From contig CALZGM010000005.1 of the NCBI GenBank assembly GCA_945787015.1, forward strand, positions 1 to 64,000: a DNA stretch of 64,000 nucleotides, given 5' to 3'. The translations under genes were made by a program, and so were the position numbers. Source of the stretch: an uncultured Roseburia sp. (lineage in GTDB: Bacteria; Bacillota; Clostridia; Lachnospirales; Lachnospiraceae). The notes under the pieces are model-generated. The model was not told where the DNA came from. It did no database searches and worked only from the letters and a program-made list of their open reading frames with translations. Below are positions 34,955-45,313 of the stretch, piece after piece (positions within the stretch are counted from its first letter, which is position 1; each line of letters starts with the position of its first letter).

Positions 34955-36442
34955 ATGAAGTTTCGTAATAAGATTATTATTTCATTTTGCATTATTATTT
35001 TTGTGCCAATTGTGTTAGCAACAGGTGTACTTTTCAGTTTTCAGCATATTCAGATGAGAGCGATTGAACAGACATATGGAGTGGATGAAGGAAACTACGG
35101 GTATCTGTCTAATTCGGTACAGCTTTTGAATCGTTTTACGAAGGAAATTTATGCGGAATTGCAGGATATTTCGGAAAATAACCCGCAGAAATTTGAAGAT
35201 GACCGATTCCTGGAAGAAATAAACCAGTGCTTAGAGGGAAAGGCTTCCTATCTAATTGTCAGAAGAGAGGGAGAGCTTTGCTATATTGGAAGGAATGCCT
35301 CTACGAGTCTTTTAACACAGCTTCCTGATTATGGCAGCGCAGCTGAAAACGCAAATGCAGGCACTTACATGGATGTGGGAGAACAGTTGCTGATAAAGCA
35401 GATTGATTTTGAGTTTCCAAATCGGGAGGAAGGCAGTGCATTTATTGTTACCCGAGTGGAAGAGATGGTTCCGGAGATAAAAAGTCTGTTTATCGATGCA
35501 CTGATTTCCATTGTTATTATTTTAATATTAACTGCAAGTATGCTTAGTGCATGGATTTATACCAGCCTTATGAATCCAATCAAAAAACTGCAGGTAGCAG
35601 CACAGAACATCAAGGATGGGAATCTGGATTTTACGATTGAGGCGGAGAGCACAGATGAAATAGGAGAACTTTGTAAAAGCTTTGAAGAAATGAGGGAACG
35701 GCTGAAGGAAAGTACAGAAGAAAAGCTGAAATCGGAAAAAGAAAATAAGACACTTATCAGTAATATTGCCCACGACTTAAAAACACCGATTACGGCGGTA
35801 AAGGGATATGCGGAGGGCCTTTTAGACGGAGTGGCAGATACACCTGAGAAACAGGAAAAATACCTGCGCACGATTTATAATAAAGCAAATGAAATGGATA
35901 CGCTTATTAATGAACTGACACTTTATTCTAAAATTGATACAAACCGTATTCCTTATAACTTTGCAAAAATTAATGTGGCAGAATACTTCAACGACTGTGT
36001 GGAGGAAATCGGCCTGGATTTAGAAGCAAAAAATATTGGACTGGCATATTTTAATTACGTGGATGAGCAGACCGTCATTATTGCGGATCCGGAACAGCTT
36101 AGGCGTGTTATCAATAATATCGTCGGGAATTCCTGCAAATACTTAGATAAACAAAAGGGACTTATTAATATTCGAATCAAGGATGTGGGAGATTTCATTC
36201 AGGTGGAAATCGAGGATAATGGGCGAGGAATCGCGGCGAGAGATTTGCCATATATTTTTGACAGGTTCTATCGTGCTGATGCTTCCAGAAATTCAGCTAC
36301 GGGCGGAAGCGGCATCGGTTTATCCATTGTGAAAAAGATTATTGAAGATCATGGCGGCAAGATTTGGGCAACAAGTAAGGAGTCCATCGGAACAGTCATG
36401 TACTTTGTAATAAGAAAATATCAGGAGGTACCAAATGAGTAA
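34955..36442 (+). CDS. HAMP-containing sensor histidine kinase
   Basis: 495 residues. Two membrane helices (about 9-27 and 178-200) flank an extracellular sensor domain of about 150 residues. HAMP follows (about 200-252; MNPIKKLQVAAQNIKDGNLD), then HisKA with His near 272 (IAHDLKTPITAVKGY) and HATPase (NIVGNSCKYLDK, EDNGRGIAARD, GGSGIGLSI). It overlaps the regulator gene by 8 bp. The stimulus is not evident; sensors with this layout often respond to envelope stress. Confidence 0.93.
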   Translation: MKFRNKIIISFCIIIFVPIVLATGVLFSFQHIQMRAIEQTYGVDEGNYGYLSNSVQLLNRFTKEIYAELQDISENNPQKFEDDRFLEEINQCLEGKASYLIVRREGELCYIGRNASTSLLTQLPDYGSAAENANAGTYMDVGEQLLIKQIDFEFPNREEGSAFIVTRVEEMVPEIKSLFIDALISIVIILILTASMLSAWIYTSLMNPIKKLQVAAQNIKDGNLDFTIEAESTDEIGELCKSFEEMRERLKESTEEKLKSEKENKTLISNIAHDLKTPITAVKGYAEGLLDGVADTPEKQEKYLRTIYNKANEMDTLINELTLYSKIDTNRIPYNFAKINVAEYFNDCVEEIGLDLEAKNIGLAYFNYVDEQTVIIADPEQLRRVINNIVGNSCKYLDKQKGLINIRIKDVGDFIQVEIEDNGRGIAARDLPYIFDRFYRADASRNSATGGSGIGLSIVKKIIEDHGGKIWATSKESIGTVMYFVIRKYQEVPNE

Positions 36443-37124
36443 AATTTTAATTATAGAAGATGAGGAAGCAATTGCAGACTTAGAGAAAGATTATTTAGAG
36501 TTGAGCGGATTTGAGGTTGCTGTGGAAAACAACGGAACTGACGGATTAGCGAGAGCACTGGCAGAAGATTTTGATATGTTTATTTTGGATTTGATGCTTC
36601 CGGGAACAAACGGATTTGAGATTTGTAAACAAATTCGGGAGCAGAAAAACACGCCGATTCTGATGGTGTCTGCAAAAAAAGATGATATTGATAAAATCAG
36701 AGGTCTTGGCCTTGGCGCAGATGATTATATTACAAAGCCATTTTCTCCGAGTGAGCTGGTAGCACGTGTAAAGGCACATCTTGCACGTTATGAACGCTTG
36801 ATTGGAAGCAGTGAAGCAAAAAATAATGTGATTGAGATTCGTGGTATCCGTATTGATAAGACTGCACGCCGGGTATGGGTAAATGAAGAAGAGAAACAGT
36901 TTACCACAAAGGAATTTGATTTACTTACTTTTCTTGCAGAACATCCGAATCATGTCTATACAAAGGATGAATTATTCCGTGAAATCTGGGATATGGAATC
37001 CATTGGGGATATTGCAACCGTAACGGTGCATATTAAGAAAATCCGTGAGAAGATTGAGATGAACACGAACAAGCCGCAGTATATTGAGACAATTTGGGGT
37101 GTAGGATACCGCTTTAAGCTGTAA
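36435..37124 (+). CDS. OmpR/PhoB-family response regulator
   Basis: 229 residues. Receiver with EDEEAI (about 8-13), phospho-acceptor Asp in FILDLMLPGTNG (about 53), MVSAKK and ITKPFSPSEL. Winged-helix effector from about 130 (FTTKEFDLLTFLAEHPNHVYT, ending VGYRFKL). Partner of the kinase just upstream. Its targets may include the hairpin-bearing promoter region before the kinase gene. Confidence 0.93.
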   Translation: MSKILIIEDEEAIADLEKDYLELSGFEVAVENNGTDGLARALAEDFDMFILDLMLPGTNGFEICKQIREQKNTPILMVSAKKDDIDKIRGLGLGADDYITKPFSPSELVARVKAHLARYERLIGSSEAKNNVIEIRGIRIDKTARRVWVNEEEKQFTTKEFDLLTFLAEHPNHVYTKDELFREIWDMESIGDIATVTVHIKKIREKIEMNTNKPQYIETIWGVGYRFKL

Positions 37125-37126
37125 GC

Positions 37127-37155
37127 TTGACAACTTCTGTTTTTTATATTATTAT
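37127..37155 (+). promoter_or_regulatory. Promoter of the T-box transcript
   Basis: TTGACA (37127-37132), 17-bp spacer, TATTAT (37150-37155). The -35 begins 3 bp after the stop codon of the response regulator. Confidence 0.7.
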
Positions 37156-37184
37156 CAGAAAAAATGAAACAGGCTATGAAAAGA

Positions 37185-37464
37185 GATAGTAGGCAGTAGG
37201 AAGATTACAGAGAGAAGCCGTTTGGTGTGAGGCTTTATCGGAAGATTGCTGAACCGGTCTTGGAGCTGTGTACCGATATCTGCCGGAACGTATAGCGCAG
37301 ATGTAGGCTACACTGGGAACGCCCATTATAGCGTAAGAGTATCTGTATAAGGAAAGCAGGTACTTACTGAGGTTTCTATCGTAAGGTAGAAATGAATAAA
37401 GGTGGTAACACGAAGCGATAAGCTCTCGTCCTTGAAGAATATTTAAGGAAGGAGGGCTTTTTTT
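37185..37464 (+). ncRNA. T-box leader, probably proline-specific
   Basis: Stem I landmarks AGAGAGAAG (37209-37217) and GGTGTGAGG, then the T-box sequence AATAAAGGTGGTAACACG (37395-37412), which forms the antiterminator with uncharged tRNA. The competing terminator is AGCTCTC (37421-37427) with GGAGGGCT (37451-37458) and CCTT/AAGG inside, then seven T (37458-37464). CCG at 37254-37256, in GAACCGG, is my candidate specifier, fitting proS downstream; I have not modelled the specifier loop. Confidence 0.85.
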
Positions 37465-37466
37465 AT

Positions 37467-38117
37467 TTGTTAAACATATTATACGAAGATGATGCCATCA
37501 TTGTCTGTGTAAAAGAGGCGGGTATTGCCACGCAGACCAGGCAGATTGGGCAGAAAGATATGGAGAGTATGCTGCGTACCTATCGGATGCAAAAAGGGGA
37601 ACCATCTTACATTGGGGTGGTTCACCGCTTGGACCAGCCGGTAAGTGGTGTGATGGTATTTGCAAAGACAAAGGAAGCGGCAGCAGATTTGAGCAGACAG
37701 GTATCCACAAAAGCAGCAGATAAATATTATTATGCGCTGACGGATGGAGTGCCGGAAAAGCCAAGGGGAACCTTAGAGGATTACTTGCTGCGGAATGGAA
37801 AAACCAATCTTTCAAGTGTGGTATCTGCAAAAGAACCCGGAGCAAAGCGCGCTGAACTTTCCTATGAAGTCTTGGAAATACAAAACGACAGAGCTCTTTT
37901 AAACATTAAACTTGCCACGGGCAGACATCATCAGATTCGCGTGCAGATGGCGCATGCGGGATGGCCCCTTGTGGGGGACAGAAAATATAATTTTAAAGAA
38001 AACATAAAACCCGGGAGCAGACCGATGTGTCTGTGCTCTTACAAATTGGGATTTTTACATCCAGTAACAAAAAAGAAAATGGAATTTGAGATTGAAAATC
38101 CCTATCATTTCATGTAA
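37467..38117 (+). CDS. RluA-family pseudouridine synthase
   Basis: 216 residues with the RluA catalytic motif HRLDQPVSGVMVFAKT (catalytic Asp about 55) and the C-terminal GRHHQIRVQMAHAGWPLVGDR. It should modify uridine in rRNA or tRNA; the site cannot be deduced. The N-terminus starts directly at the catalytic domain (LYEDDAIIVCVKEAG), so there is no S4 domain. The start is a TTG at 37467, and its ribosome site (GGAAGGAGGG) lies within the T-box terminator's 3' arm. It shares the transcript with proS, 15 bp downstream. Confidence 0.88.
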   Translation: MLNILYEDDAIIVCVKEAGIATQTRQIGQKDMESMLRTYRMQKGEPSYIGVVHRLDQPVSGVMVFAKTKEAAADLSRQVSTKAADKYYYALTDGVPEKPRGTLEDYLLRNGKTNLSSVVSAKEPGAKRAELSYEVLEIQNDRALLNIKLATGRHHQIRVQMAHAGWPLVGDRKYNFKENIKPGSRPMCLCSYKLGFLHPVTKKKMEFEIENPYHFM

Positions 38118-38132
38118 AAGGAGAAAATAAAC

Positions 38133-39572
38133 ATGGCAAAGGAAAAAAAATTAGTAGAAGCCATTACATCCATGGATGTAGACTTTGCTCAGTGGTACAC
38201 TGATGTAGTAAAAAAAGCAGAATTAATTGATTATTCAGCTGTAAAGGGATGTATGATTATCAAACCGGCAGGATATGCAATCTGGGAAAATATTCAGAAG
38301 GAATTGGACCGTAGATTCAAAGAGACAGGCGTAGAAAATGTGTACATGCCAATGTTCATTCCGGAAAGTTTATTAGAGAAGGAAAAGGATCATGTAGAAG
38401 GCTTTGCTCCGGAAGTAGCATGGGTAACCTATGGCGGACTCAATCCATTGCCGGAACGCCTCTGTGTCAGACCAACATCAGAAACTTTATTCTGTGACTT
38501 CTATAAAAACATTATCCAGTCTTACCGTGACCTTCCAAAGGTATACAACCAGTGGTGTTCAGTCGTAAGATGGGAAAAAGAAACACGTCCGTTCTTACGT
38601 TCCAGAGAATTCTTATGGCAGGAAGGACATACCGCACATGCAACGGCTGAGGAAGCAGAAGAGAGAACCGTGCAGATGCTGAATCTCTATGCAGATTTTT
38701 GTGAAGAAGTACTGGCTATGCCGGTTGTACGCGGACGAAAAACAGAAAAGGAAAAATTTGCCGGTGCAGAAGCTACTTACACCATCGAAGCTTTGATGCA
38801 TGATGGAAAAGCATTACAGTCCGGAACAAGCCATAATTTTGGAAACGGATTTGCAAAAGCCTTTGGCATTCAGTATACAGATAAGGAAAATAAACTACAG
38901 TATGTATACCAGACTTCATGGGGAATGACAACACGTTTGATTGGTGCCATTATCATGGTTCACGGAGACGATTCCGGATTAGTACTGCCACCAAGAATTG
39001 CTCCGGTTCAGGCAATGGTGATCCCTATTATGCAGCATAAAGAGGGCGTTCTTGAGAAAGCAACAGAGGTTTGCGAGCGTCTTGGAAAAGTATGCCGTGC
39101 GAAACTTGATGATTCGGATAAGAGTCCGGGCTGGAAATTCTCTGAACAGGAAATGCGTGGTATACCGGTTCGTATTGAACTTGGACCAAAGGATATTGAA
39201 GCAGGCAAGTGTATTGTAGTACGCCGTGATACCAGAGAAAAGATTGAAGTAGCATTGGAGGAACTTGAAACGAAGGTACCTGCACTGTTAGAAACTATCC
39301 AGAAGGATATGTTTGAGCGCGCAAAAGCACACCGCGATGCACATATCTGGGATGCACACAATTATGAAGAATTAGCAGATATTGCAGCAAACAAACCGGG
39401 ATTTATCCGTGGTATGTGGTGTGGGGATCAGGCATGTGAAGATAAGATAAAAGAGGATTTCGCGGTTACTTCACGCTGCATGCCGTTTAACGATCAGGAA
39501 AAAATTTCAAATGTTTGTGTTTGTTGTGGAAAACCGGCGCATAAACTGGTATACTGGGGTAAAGCATACTAA
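38133..39572 (+). CDS. proS: Prolyl-tRNA synthetase (short, archaeal/eukaryote-like type)
   Basis: 479 residues, class II. It belongs to the type without the INS editing domain: [18 protein letters not shown] at the start, motif 2 region [41 protein letters not shown], motif 3 [22 protein letters not shown], and the C-terminal zinc-type domain ending KLVYWGKAY (CMPF...CVCCGKPA). Charges tRNA-Pro. Expression controlled by the T-box leader through uncharged tRNA-Pro. Confidence 0.95.
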   Translation: MAKEKKLVEAITSMDVDFAQWYTDVVKKAELIDYSAVKGCMIIKPAGYAIWENIQKELDRRFKETGVENVYMPMFIPESLLEKEKDHVEGFAPEVAWVTYGGLNPLPERLCVRPTSETLFCDFYKNIIQSYRDLPKVYNQWCSVVRWEKETRPFLRSREFLWQEGHTAHATAEEAEERTVQMLNLYADFCEEVLAMPVVRGRKTEKEKFAGAEATYTIEALMHDGKALQSGTSHNFGNGFAKAFGIQYTDKENKLQYVYQTSWGMTTRLIGAIIMVHGDDSGLVLPPRIAPVQAMVIPIMQHKEGVLEKATEVCERLGKVCRAKLDDSDKSPGWKFSEQEMRGIPVRIELGPKDIEAGKCIVVRRDTREKIEVALEELETKVPALLETIQKDMFERAKAHRDAHIWDAHNYEELADIAANKPGFIRGMWCGDQACEDKIKEDFAVTSRCMPFNDQEKISNVCVCCGKPAHKLVYWGKAY

Positions 39573-39601
39573 TAGCATTCGGGTTTTTACAAGGAGTAGG
39601 T

Positions 39602-42600
39602 ATGATAGAAAGATACTACAATAACGCAATTGAGCAGGTTTTTAGTGAATGTGGAAAGATTTCTAATAACAGCCTATTAATTCGTTATAGCAATGATTTT
39701 TCTGTGTTAAATTTAGAGAGCGTCAACTGCCTGAAAGGGCAGGATGACGTTTTCTTTGCGTGTCACGAATTTTTATATGACGAGATGCCGGGGGCTTATG
39801 AACCATATTTGTCTATTATTTATCAAATGTACGAAAAATATGAGACAAGCAGCCTGGAGGAATTCATGGAAGCGTGTGGGGTGTATCAACTGCATCAGCC
39901 GATTCTTTCCAGCTATTTTAGAACAGGTGTATGTAGGAGACAGGAGGATATTCTGTTAGAAGAAGCGGCATATGAGCAGGAATGCATGGTGAATGGAATC
40001 TGTAATATGCTTCTTGCGCTTGCCAAAAAGCAGAAACTGATGCTGGTTTTAAACAGATTCCAGCTGGCGGCAAGAAGTACTATGCTTTTGACGGAAAAAC
40101 TACTTCGTGCAGGCAGTGAAAATATCGGAATCATTATTGGAGTGAATGAGGTTCAGACGATACCGGAATTCCTACGCCCGGAGTGGGAAACCATTTTAGA
40201 ATACATGGAGGATCGCAATAAGGTATATCATATCGGAGACTCTGGCAGAGAGAAAGAAGATCGCAATACAGGCGAGGATGTCTTGGAGTGTAATACTAAG
40301 ACGGGGCTTCGTAAATTACATAATATGGTAGAACTGTTGGACTATGAACAGGCATTTTATATACTGAGCCGTTTTGAGAGGATGGTTAAGTTCGATAACC
40401 TGGATATTTCCAAAGAAAATCATTACTATATGCTGTTTCTTCTGATAAGGGCTTCCATCATGATGCGTGATTTGGCAAAGGCATTGGAGACCTGCGGAGA
40501 GTTAGAAAAATACAGTGATGCAGATGACAAGAGCGCATATGAATACCATTATTGTGTGGCAACGATTTATATGTATCTTGGCAAACTTGAGGATGCTCTT
40601 ACTCATTCGAAAGCTGCATTTTCCTATGCGAAGGCTGCCGGGGATGACTTCCTCGTTTTTAAAACGGAACTGTTAAGTGTGCAGATTCAGATGTCAGGCT
40701 GGTACAATATCTTTTTCTGCGCACAGGATACGGAAATTAGTGAGGAACTGATTGAAAAGCTGAATGCTTATCATTATCGGAACCATTTGGGATATATTTA
40801 TATTTATGCCTATGATAATGATCCAAAGGTTGTTGCAAAGGCATACCGTTCAGAAGAATTGCTGGTTTATTTTAGCAAGGGAGTTGCCATTGCGAAGGAA
40901 ATAGGAAATGCAAAGCTTCTCGATACCGCCTATCAGAAAAACCTGATGCTTTCATCTACAAATGGAATATATGAAGTGTCACTTTTATATGCGATTCGTA
41001 TTTATGACAATATGAAGGATAAGAGTGAAGAAATTGTTGCGAGGATTTATTCCAGTATTGCATATAGCCTGTGTGCCATGGAACAGAATAAAATGGCGCA
41101 GCCATATTTTGAAAAATCAATTGAAATATTCTATCGACTGCGGAAACCGGAGGATATTGCAGAGGTTCAGTACAACTTGTCCTTAAGCTATATTATGCAG
41201 GGCAGATACCAGGAAGCGGAAAACTATCTGACTCAGTGTATTAAGGCAATTGAAAAGCTGCAGCTTAACAGCCTTAGAGTATGTAATTTATCAAAACTTT
41301 ATGGCTTGCTAGCGCTCTCTTCCATCTTACAGGGAAATGCGTTTAACTGTGAGCGGTATTTATTTAATTGCAAACAGTTTTTAAATTATATTTTGGAAAA
41401 AGAGGAAGTGGAGAGTGGACTAATCACGGTGCATGACTATGCAAAGAGTGATGACGATCTCTTTTTATATAATTTTTCCCAGGCACTTCTATGCCAGTAT
41501 GAAGGGGCAGAGGAAGAAGCTTTAGAATACTTTGAAGAAGCAGATTTTTACTTAAGGCGTGGAGAAGGAAATCTGTTTTTCTGCTATTCCCTATTTCGCA
41601 GAAGCCGCAGGGAGATGTTTAAAAGCCTGGGAATGGAGCAGTTATACCGAAAAGAAGATGAATTGTTAAAATCCTATGAAACGTCACACGGCATGATGTA
41701 CGTGCACTTTGCTGAGGATATGAAAAACGATTTGCCTCCACTCGGAAGGATGATTCAAAAGATTTCTACACATCAGATTGAAGAACTCATTCATAATGAG
41801 GGAATAGAGCGTGCATACCGAAGTAAGAAACGACAGTTGGATTTTATTGCTTCCTGGCAGAAGCAGTTTGAGGTGACAGATGTTTCAGAAGAAGATTTGG
41901 TTGATACTGCTATGAAGGTCTTTATCAATCACTTTGATGTGGACAGGGCTGTTTATATCCGCTATGTGGAAAGAACCCCCAAAATTCTCTATAATGACAC
42001 GGAATGCGATGTGACAGAAGATGTCATCAGGAAAATAGAAAAGGCCTTACGAAAAAATACGGAGGGCTTTGCTGTTTCAAAAATCAGCAGTAATTATTCG
42101 GAACATCAGGATATTACCAGTATTTTTGGAGATGATAATGTGTGTTCTTTAGTGGCAATTCCGTATTTTGATAATGCAAAAATAGAAAGCATCCTGATTA
42201 CGTATGTCACAATGAAAGATAATTGGCATTCTTCTGTAAATCGGTATATGTTGAATGACGACGATTTAAATATGTATCGTCTCCTGTTTCGTGAAATGCG
42301 CTATGCGCTAAACCGCTTGGAGGCATACGAAAAAATTTATGAAATAAATACAAAATTATATTTGTCGGCAGTTACAGACCAGCTGACGGGTATTTATAAC
42401 CGTGAGGGCTTCTATCGAAAGCTTACGACACTTTTGGCTGAATTTAAGCATGGCAAACGGGAACCAAAATTAGGCCTGATGTTTGTTGATCTGGATAATT
42501 TTAAACCATATAATGACACGTATGGTCATGACATTGGAGACTTGGTGCTGGTGCGAATGTCTGACATTTTTAAAAAACTGTGTAAGGATGAGGGCTTTGT

Positions 42601-42901
42601 CTGCCGTTATGGTGGGGACGAGTTCCTGCTGGTTTTTTACACGGACAATGTCGGATTTTTGGAGGAAAAAGCAAAGAAAATCTATGAAGAAATTAGACTG
42701 ACAAATGGCTTTGAAAAAGAAATTTCAGAAAAGCTGGGCGAGGCAGCCTGCATTGATAAATCCAAAAGAATTTCGTGCTCTATCGGTATTACAACGGCTA
42801 TTGATATTCGCTCGGAAGAAGATCTGAATGCAATGATTAAACGTGCAGATGACTTGCTGTATCGTATTAAAGCATCTACAAAGGGAACTTATAAATTATG
42901 A
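39602..42901 (+). CDS. Large TPR-GGDEF diguanylate cyclase
   Basis: 1099 residues, no clear membrane helix. The N-terminal part (about 1-230) has an ATPase-like or AAA-remnant look. About 240-720 is helical and TPR-like (AYEYHYCVATIYMYLGKLEDALTHSKAAFSYA; AEVQYNLSLSYIMQGRYQEAENYL). A GAF-like segment (about 760-900) precedes the C-terminal GGDEF domain, with FVDLDNFKPYNDTYGHDIGD and the intact signature RYGGDEF (about 1002-1008). It should make c-di-GMP. Layout resembles regulators of the MalT/LuxR type with the output domain replaced by GGDEF. It overlaps cca by 4 bp. Confidence 0.85.
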   Translation: MIERYYNNAIEQVFSECGKISNNSLLIRYSNDFSVLNLESVNCLKGQDDVFFACHEFLYDEMPGAYEPYLSIIYQMYEKYETSSLEEFMEACGVYQLHQPILSSYFRTGVCRRQEDILLEEAAYEQECMVNGICNMLLALAKKQKLMLVLNRFQLAARSTMLLTEKLLRAGSENIGIIIGVNEVQTIPEFLRPEWETILEYMEDRNKVYHIGDSGREKEDRNTGEDVLECNTKTGLRKLHNMVELLDYEQAFYILSRFERMVKFDNLDISKENHYYMLFLLIRASIMMRDLAKALETCGELEKYSDADDKSAYEYHYCVATIYMYLGKLEDALTHSKAAFSYAKAAGDDFLVFKTELLSVQIQMSGWYNIFFCAQDTEISEELIEKLNAYHYRNHLGYIYIYAYDNDPKVVAKAYRSEELLVYFSKGVAIAKEIGNAKLLDTAYQKNLMLSSTNGIYEVSLLYAIRIYDNMKDKSEEIVARIYSSIAYSLCAMEQNKMAQPYFEKSIEIFYRLRKPEDIAEVQYNLSLSYIMQGRYQEAENYLTQCIKAIEKLQLNSLRVCNLSKLYGLLALSSILQGNAFNCERYLFNCKQFLNYILEKEEVESGLITVHDYAKSDDDLFLYNFSQALLCQYEGAEEEALEYFEEADFYLRRGEGNLFFCYSLFRRSRREMFKSLGMEQLYRKEDELLKSYETSHGMMYVHFAEDMKNDLPPLGRMIQKISTHQIEELIHNEGIERAYRSKKRQLDFIASWQKQFEVTDVSEEDLVDTAMKVFINHFDVDRAVYIRYVERTPKILYNDTECDVTEDVIRKIEKALRKNTEGFAVSKISSNYSEHQDITSIFGDDNVCSLVAIPYFDNAKIESILITYVTMKDNWHSSVNRYMLNDDDLNMYRLLFREMRYALNRLEAYEKIYEINTKLYLSAVTDQLTGIYNREGFYRKLTTLLAEFKHGKREPKLGLMFVDLDNFKPYNDTYGHDIGDLVLVRMSDIFKKLCKDEGFVCRYGGDEFLLVFYTDNVGFLEEKAKKIYEEIRLTNGFEKEISEKLGEAACIDKSKRISCSIGITTAIDIRSEEDLNAMIKRADDLLYRIKASTKGTYKL

Positions 42902-44238
42902 AAATGATATTGCCTGAAAAAGTGAATTTCATAATCAATACATTGCAGGAGCATGGGTTCGAGGGGTATGCAGTCGGCGGCTGTGTCAGGGACGCCATGC
43001 TTTCGCGCATGCCAATGGACTGGGATATTACGACTTCGGCAAAACCGGAGCAGGTGAAGGCACTGTTTCGACATACGATTGATACCGGAATCTTGCATGG
43101 CACGGTAACGGTCATGTTAGATCATGAAGGTTTTGAAGTGACGACCTACCGGATTGACGGAGAATATGAGGATGCCAGACATCCCAAAGAGGTACAGTTT
43201 ACTTCGAACCTGTTGGAAGACTTGAAACGAAGAGATTTTACGATTAACGCTATGGCGTATAATGAAAAGGATGGACTGGTGGACGCATTTGACGGCATGG
43301 GTGATTTAAAACGTGGAGTTATTCGTTGCGTAGGAAACCCTGTAGAACGTTTTACGGAGGATGCTCTTCGAATGCTGCGGGCAGTTCGCTTTGCTGGACA
43401 GTTGGGGTTTGAGATTGAAGCCCATACAAAGAATGCGATTGTGACGCTTGCACAAAATATATCAAAGGTAAGCGCAGAACGGATTCAGGCAGAACTGGTA
43501 AAGCTTCTTACTTCGGCACATCCGGATCTGATTCGTGCCGCATATGAGACCGGACTTACAAAAGTATTTATGCCTGAGTTTGATGAGATGATGCATACGG
43601 TTCAGAATAACCCACATCACTGTTACACGGTAGGCGAGCATACGATAGAAGCATTACAGAAGGCAGCGCCCGATAAAATTTTACGACTTACAATGCTGCT
43701 TCATGATGTGGCAAAACCATCCTGCCGGTCGACAGATGAAAAAGGAATAGATCATTTTTACGGACATGAGCTGCGTGGAAGTGAGATGGCAAGAGAAATT
43801 TTGCACAGACTAAAATTTGACAATGATACTACAAAACGGGTATGCAGCCTGATCCTTTGTCACGACGATATGCCTAAACTGGAGGAAAAATATGTGCGCA
43901 GAGCCATTTTTAAAAATGGACCGGAACAGTATCCTGCACTGTTTGCGGTAAAACGAGCAGATGCATTGGCACAAAGTGAGTATAAACGTCGGGAGAAGCT
44001 TTTGGATATCGAGCGATATGAAGCACTTTATCTGGATATTTTAAACAAGCAGCAGTGTCTTTCTATCAGAGATCTGGCGATAACGGGATCGGATTTGATC
44101 GCTCTTGGCATGCAACCGGGAAAAAAACTTGGTGAGACACTAAAGCAGCTGTTGGAACTTGTGTTGGAACAGCCTGAACTGAATACAAAAGAGAAATTAA
44201 TCGAACAGGTTCATAAATTAGAAAACCCTTTCATATGA
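42898..44238 (+). CDS. cca: CCA tRNA nucleotidyltransferase (HD type)
   Basis: 446 residues. Adds or repairs the 3' CCA of tRNA. Polymerase motif GGCVRDAMLSRMPMDWDI (about 27-44) with the catalytic Asp pair, RRDFTINAMAYN (about 113-124) and the RFTEDALRMLRAVRFAGQLG segment. A C-terminal HD domain follows (LHDVAKP and HELRGSEMA, about 262-300). Translationally coupled to the GGDEF gene. Confidence 0.95.
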   Translation: MKMILPEKVNFIINTLQEHGFEGYAVGGCVRDAMLSRMPMDWDITTSAKPEQVKALFRHTIDTGILHGTVTVMLDHEGFEVTTYRIDGEYEDARHPKEVQFTSNLLEDLKRRDFTINAMAYNEKDGLVDAFDGMGDLKRGVIRCVGNPVERFTEDALRMLRAVRFAGQLGFEIEAHTKNAIVTLAQNISKVSAERIQAELVKLLTSAHPDLIRAAYETGLTKVFMPEFDEMMHTVQNNPHHCYTVGEHTIEALQKAAPDKILRLTMLLHDVAKPSCRSTDEKGIDHFYGHELRGSEMAREILHRLKFDNDTTKRVCSLILCHDDMPKLEEKYVRRAIFKNGPEQYPALFAVKRADALAQSEYKRREKLLDIERYEALYLDILNKQQCLSIRDLAITGSDLIALGMQPGKKLGETLKQLLELVLEQPELNTKEKLIEQVHKLENPFI

Positions 44239-44271
44239 TGTACTATAGCGTTGTCATGTGGAGGGGTTTTC

Positions 44272-45261
44272 ATGTATAGTAGACCGGAGCAATTATTAGA
44301 ACAATATCCATTAATAGTGAAATCTTTTTCAAAGGGGAGAGAATGCTATCTTTGCGATACCAACCTCGGAACAGTGGCATTGCATGAATATTATGGTTCG
44401 AAGGAACGCGCGGCTTTTTTGGCAAAAATGCTGCAGTATTTAAAAGAAAAGGGCTTGCTTGTAGAGTGCATGATAGAATCCAATGAGGGAGAAGTACTGG
44501 TAACGGATGAGGAGGAGCGGAAATATATCTTAACGGAAAGTTATCATGGCGCAGAGTGTGATACGAAAAAAGAAGAGGATATGTTGGCGGCAGTACAGAT
44601 GCTGGCAGATTTTCACCGGATATCAAATCAGTTTCCGGAGGAAATTCCGGAAATAATAAAACGAAACCAAAACTCATTGCTGGACCTGTATGAAAAACAT
44701 AACAGAGAATTGAGGCAGGTAAGAAATTTTGTGCGAAGCAGAAAAAAGAAAAATGCCTTTGAGGAATTATTTATCCGTCAGTATGAACCGTTTAGCAGGA
44801 AGGCAGATGCAGTAACTGAGGCTCTGCAAAGTATGCGGCTGACTGAAGAAGCCTATGGGTTCTGTCATGGAGATTATAATCAACACAGCATTATTTTTGC
44901 AAGACAGGGGATTGCAATTGTGGGATTGGAACGTTTTACCTATGATTTGCAGATCAGAGATCTGGCTAATTTTGTGCGAAAAATGATGGAAAAAAATAAC
45001 TGGAATGTACATCTGGGAATGAAACTAATCGGGACTTATATGAAAATCCGACCACTTAAGGAGGAGGAAATTCGCTGTCTGTATTTTTTCCTTGCTTATC
45101 CGGAAAAGTTTTGGAAATTGGCAAATCATTATTGCAATGGGCATAAATCATGGCTTTATGAGCGAAATGTAGAAAAATTGGAAAAAGTCATTCTTCAGGA
45201 AAGGGAAAGAGAACTTTTTTTAGAGGAACTGCAAAAAAGCCTTTTTCCTTTTCATTTTTAA
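44272..45261 (+). CDS. CotS-family spore coat protein, kinase-like fold
   Basis: 329 residues with the aminoglycoside-phosphotransferase/CotS fold. The catalytic-loop segment is YGFCHGDYNQHSII (about 197-210), and the DFG-like position reads VGLERF in place of ID-hydrophobic, so phosphotransfer is doubtful, as in other CotS proteins. Such proteins sit in the spore coat. The ATG at 44272 follows GGAGGGG; the TTG at 44251 lies upstream of that site and is rejected. Confidence 0.8.
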   Translation: MYSRPEQLLEQYPLIVKSFSKGRECYLCDTNLGTVALHEYYGSKERAAFLAKMLQYLKEKGLLVECMIESNEGEVLVTDEEERKYILTESYHGAECDTKKEEDMLAAVQMLADFHRISNQFPEEIPEIIKRNQNSLLDLYEKHNRELRQVRNFVRSRKKKNAFEELFIRQYEPFSRKADAVTEALQSMRLTEEAYGFCHGDYNQHSIIFARQGIAIVGLERFTYDLQIRDLANFVRKMMEKNNWNVHLGMKLIGTYMKIRPLKEEEIRCLYFFLAYPEKFWKLANHYCNGHKSWLYERNVEKLEKVILQERERELFLEELQKSLFPFHF

Positions 45262-45277
45262 CAGAATCAGTTATACT
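45249..45277 (+). promoter_or_regulatory. Promoter of the PEGA lipoprotein
   Basis: TTTTCA (45249-45254), 17-bp spacer, TATACT (45272-45277), overlapping the end of the cotS-like gene. Confidence 0.5.
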
Positions 45278-45313
45278 AGGGTTGAAAAACCAGAAAAAGG
45301 GACGGAAGATAGT

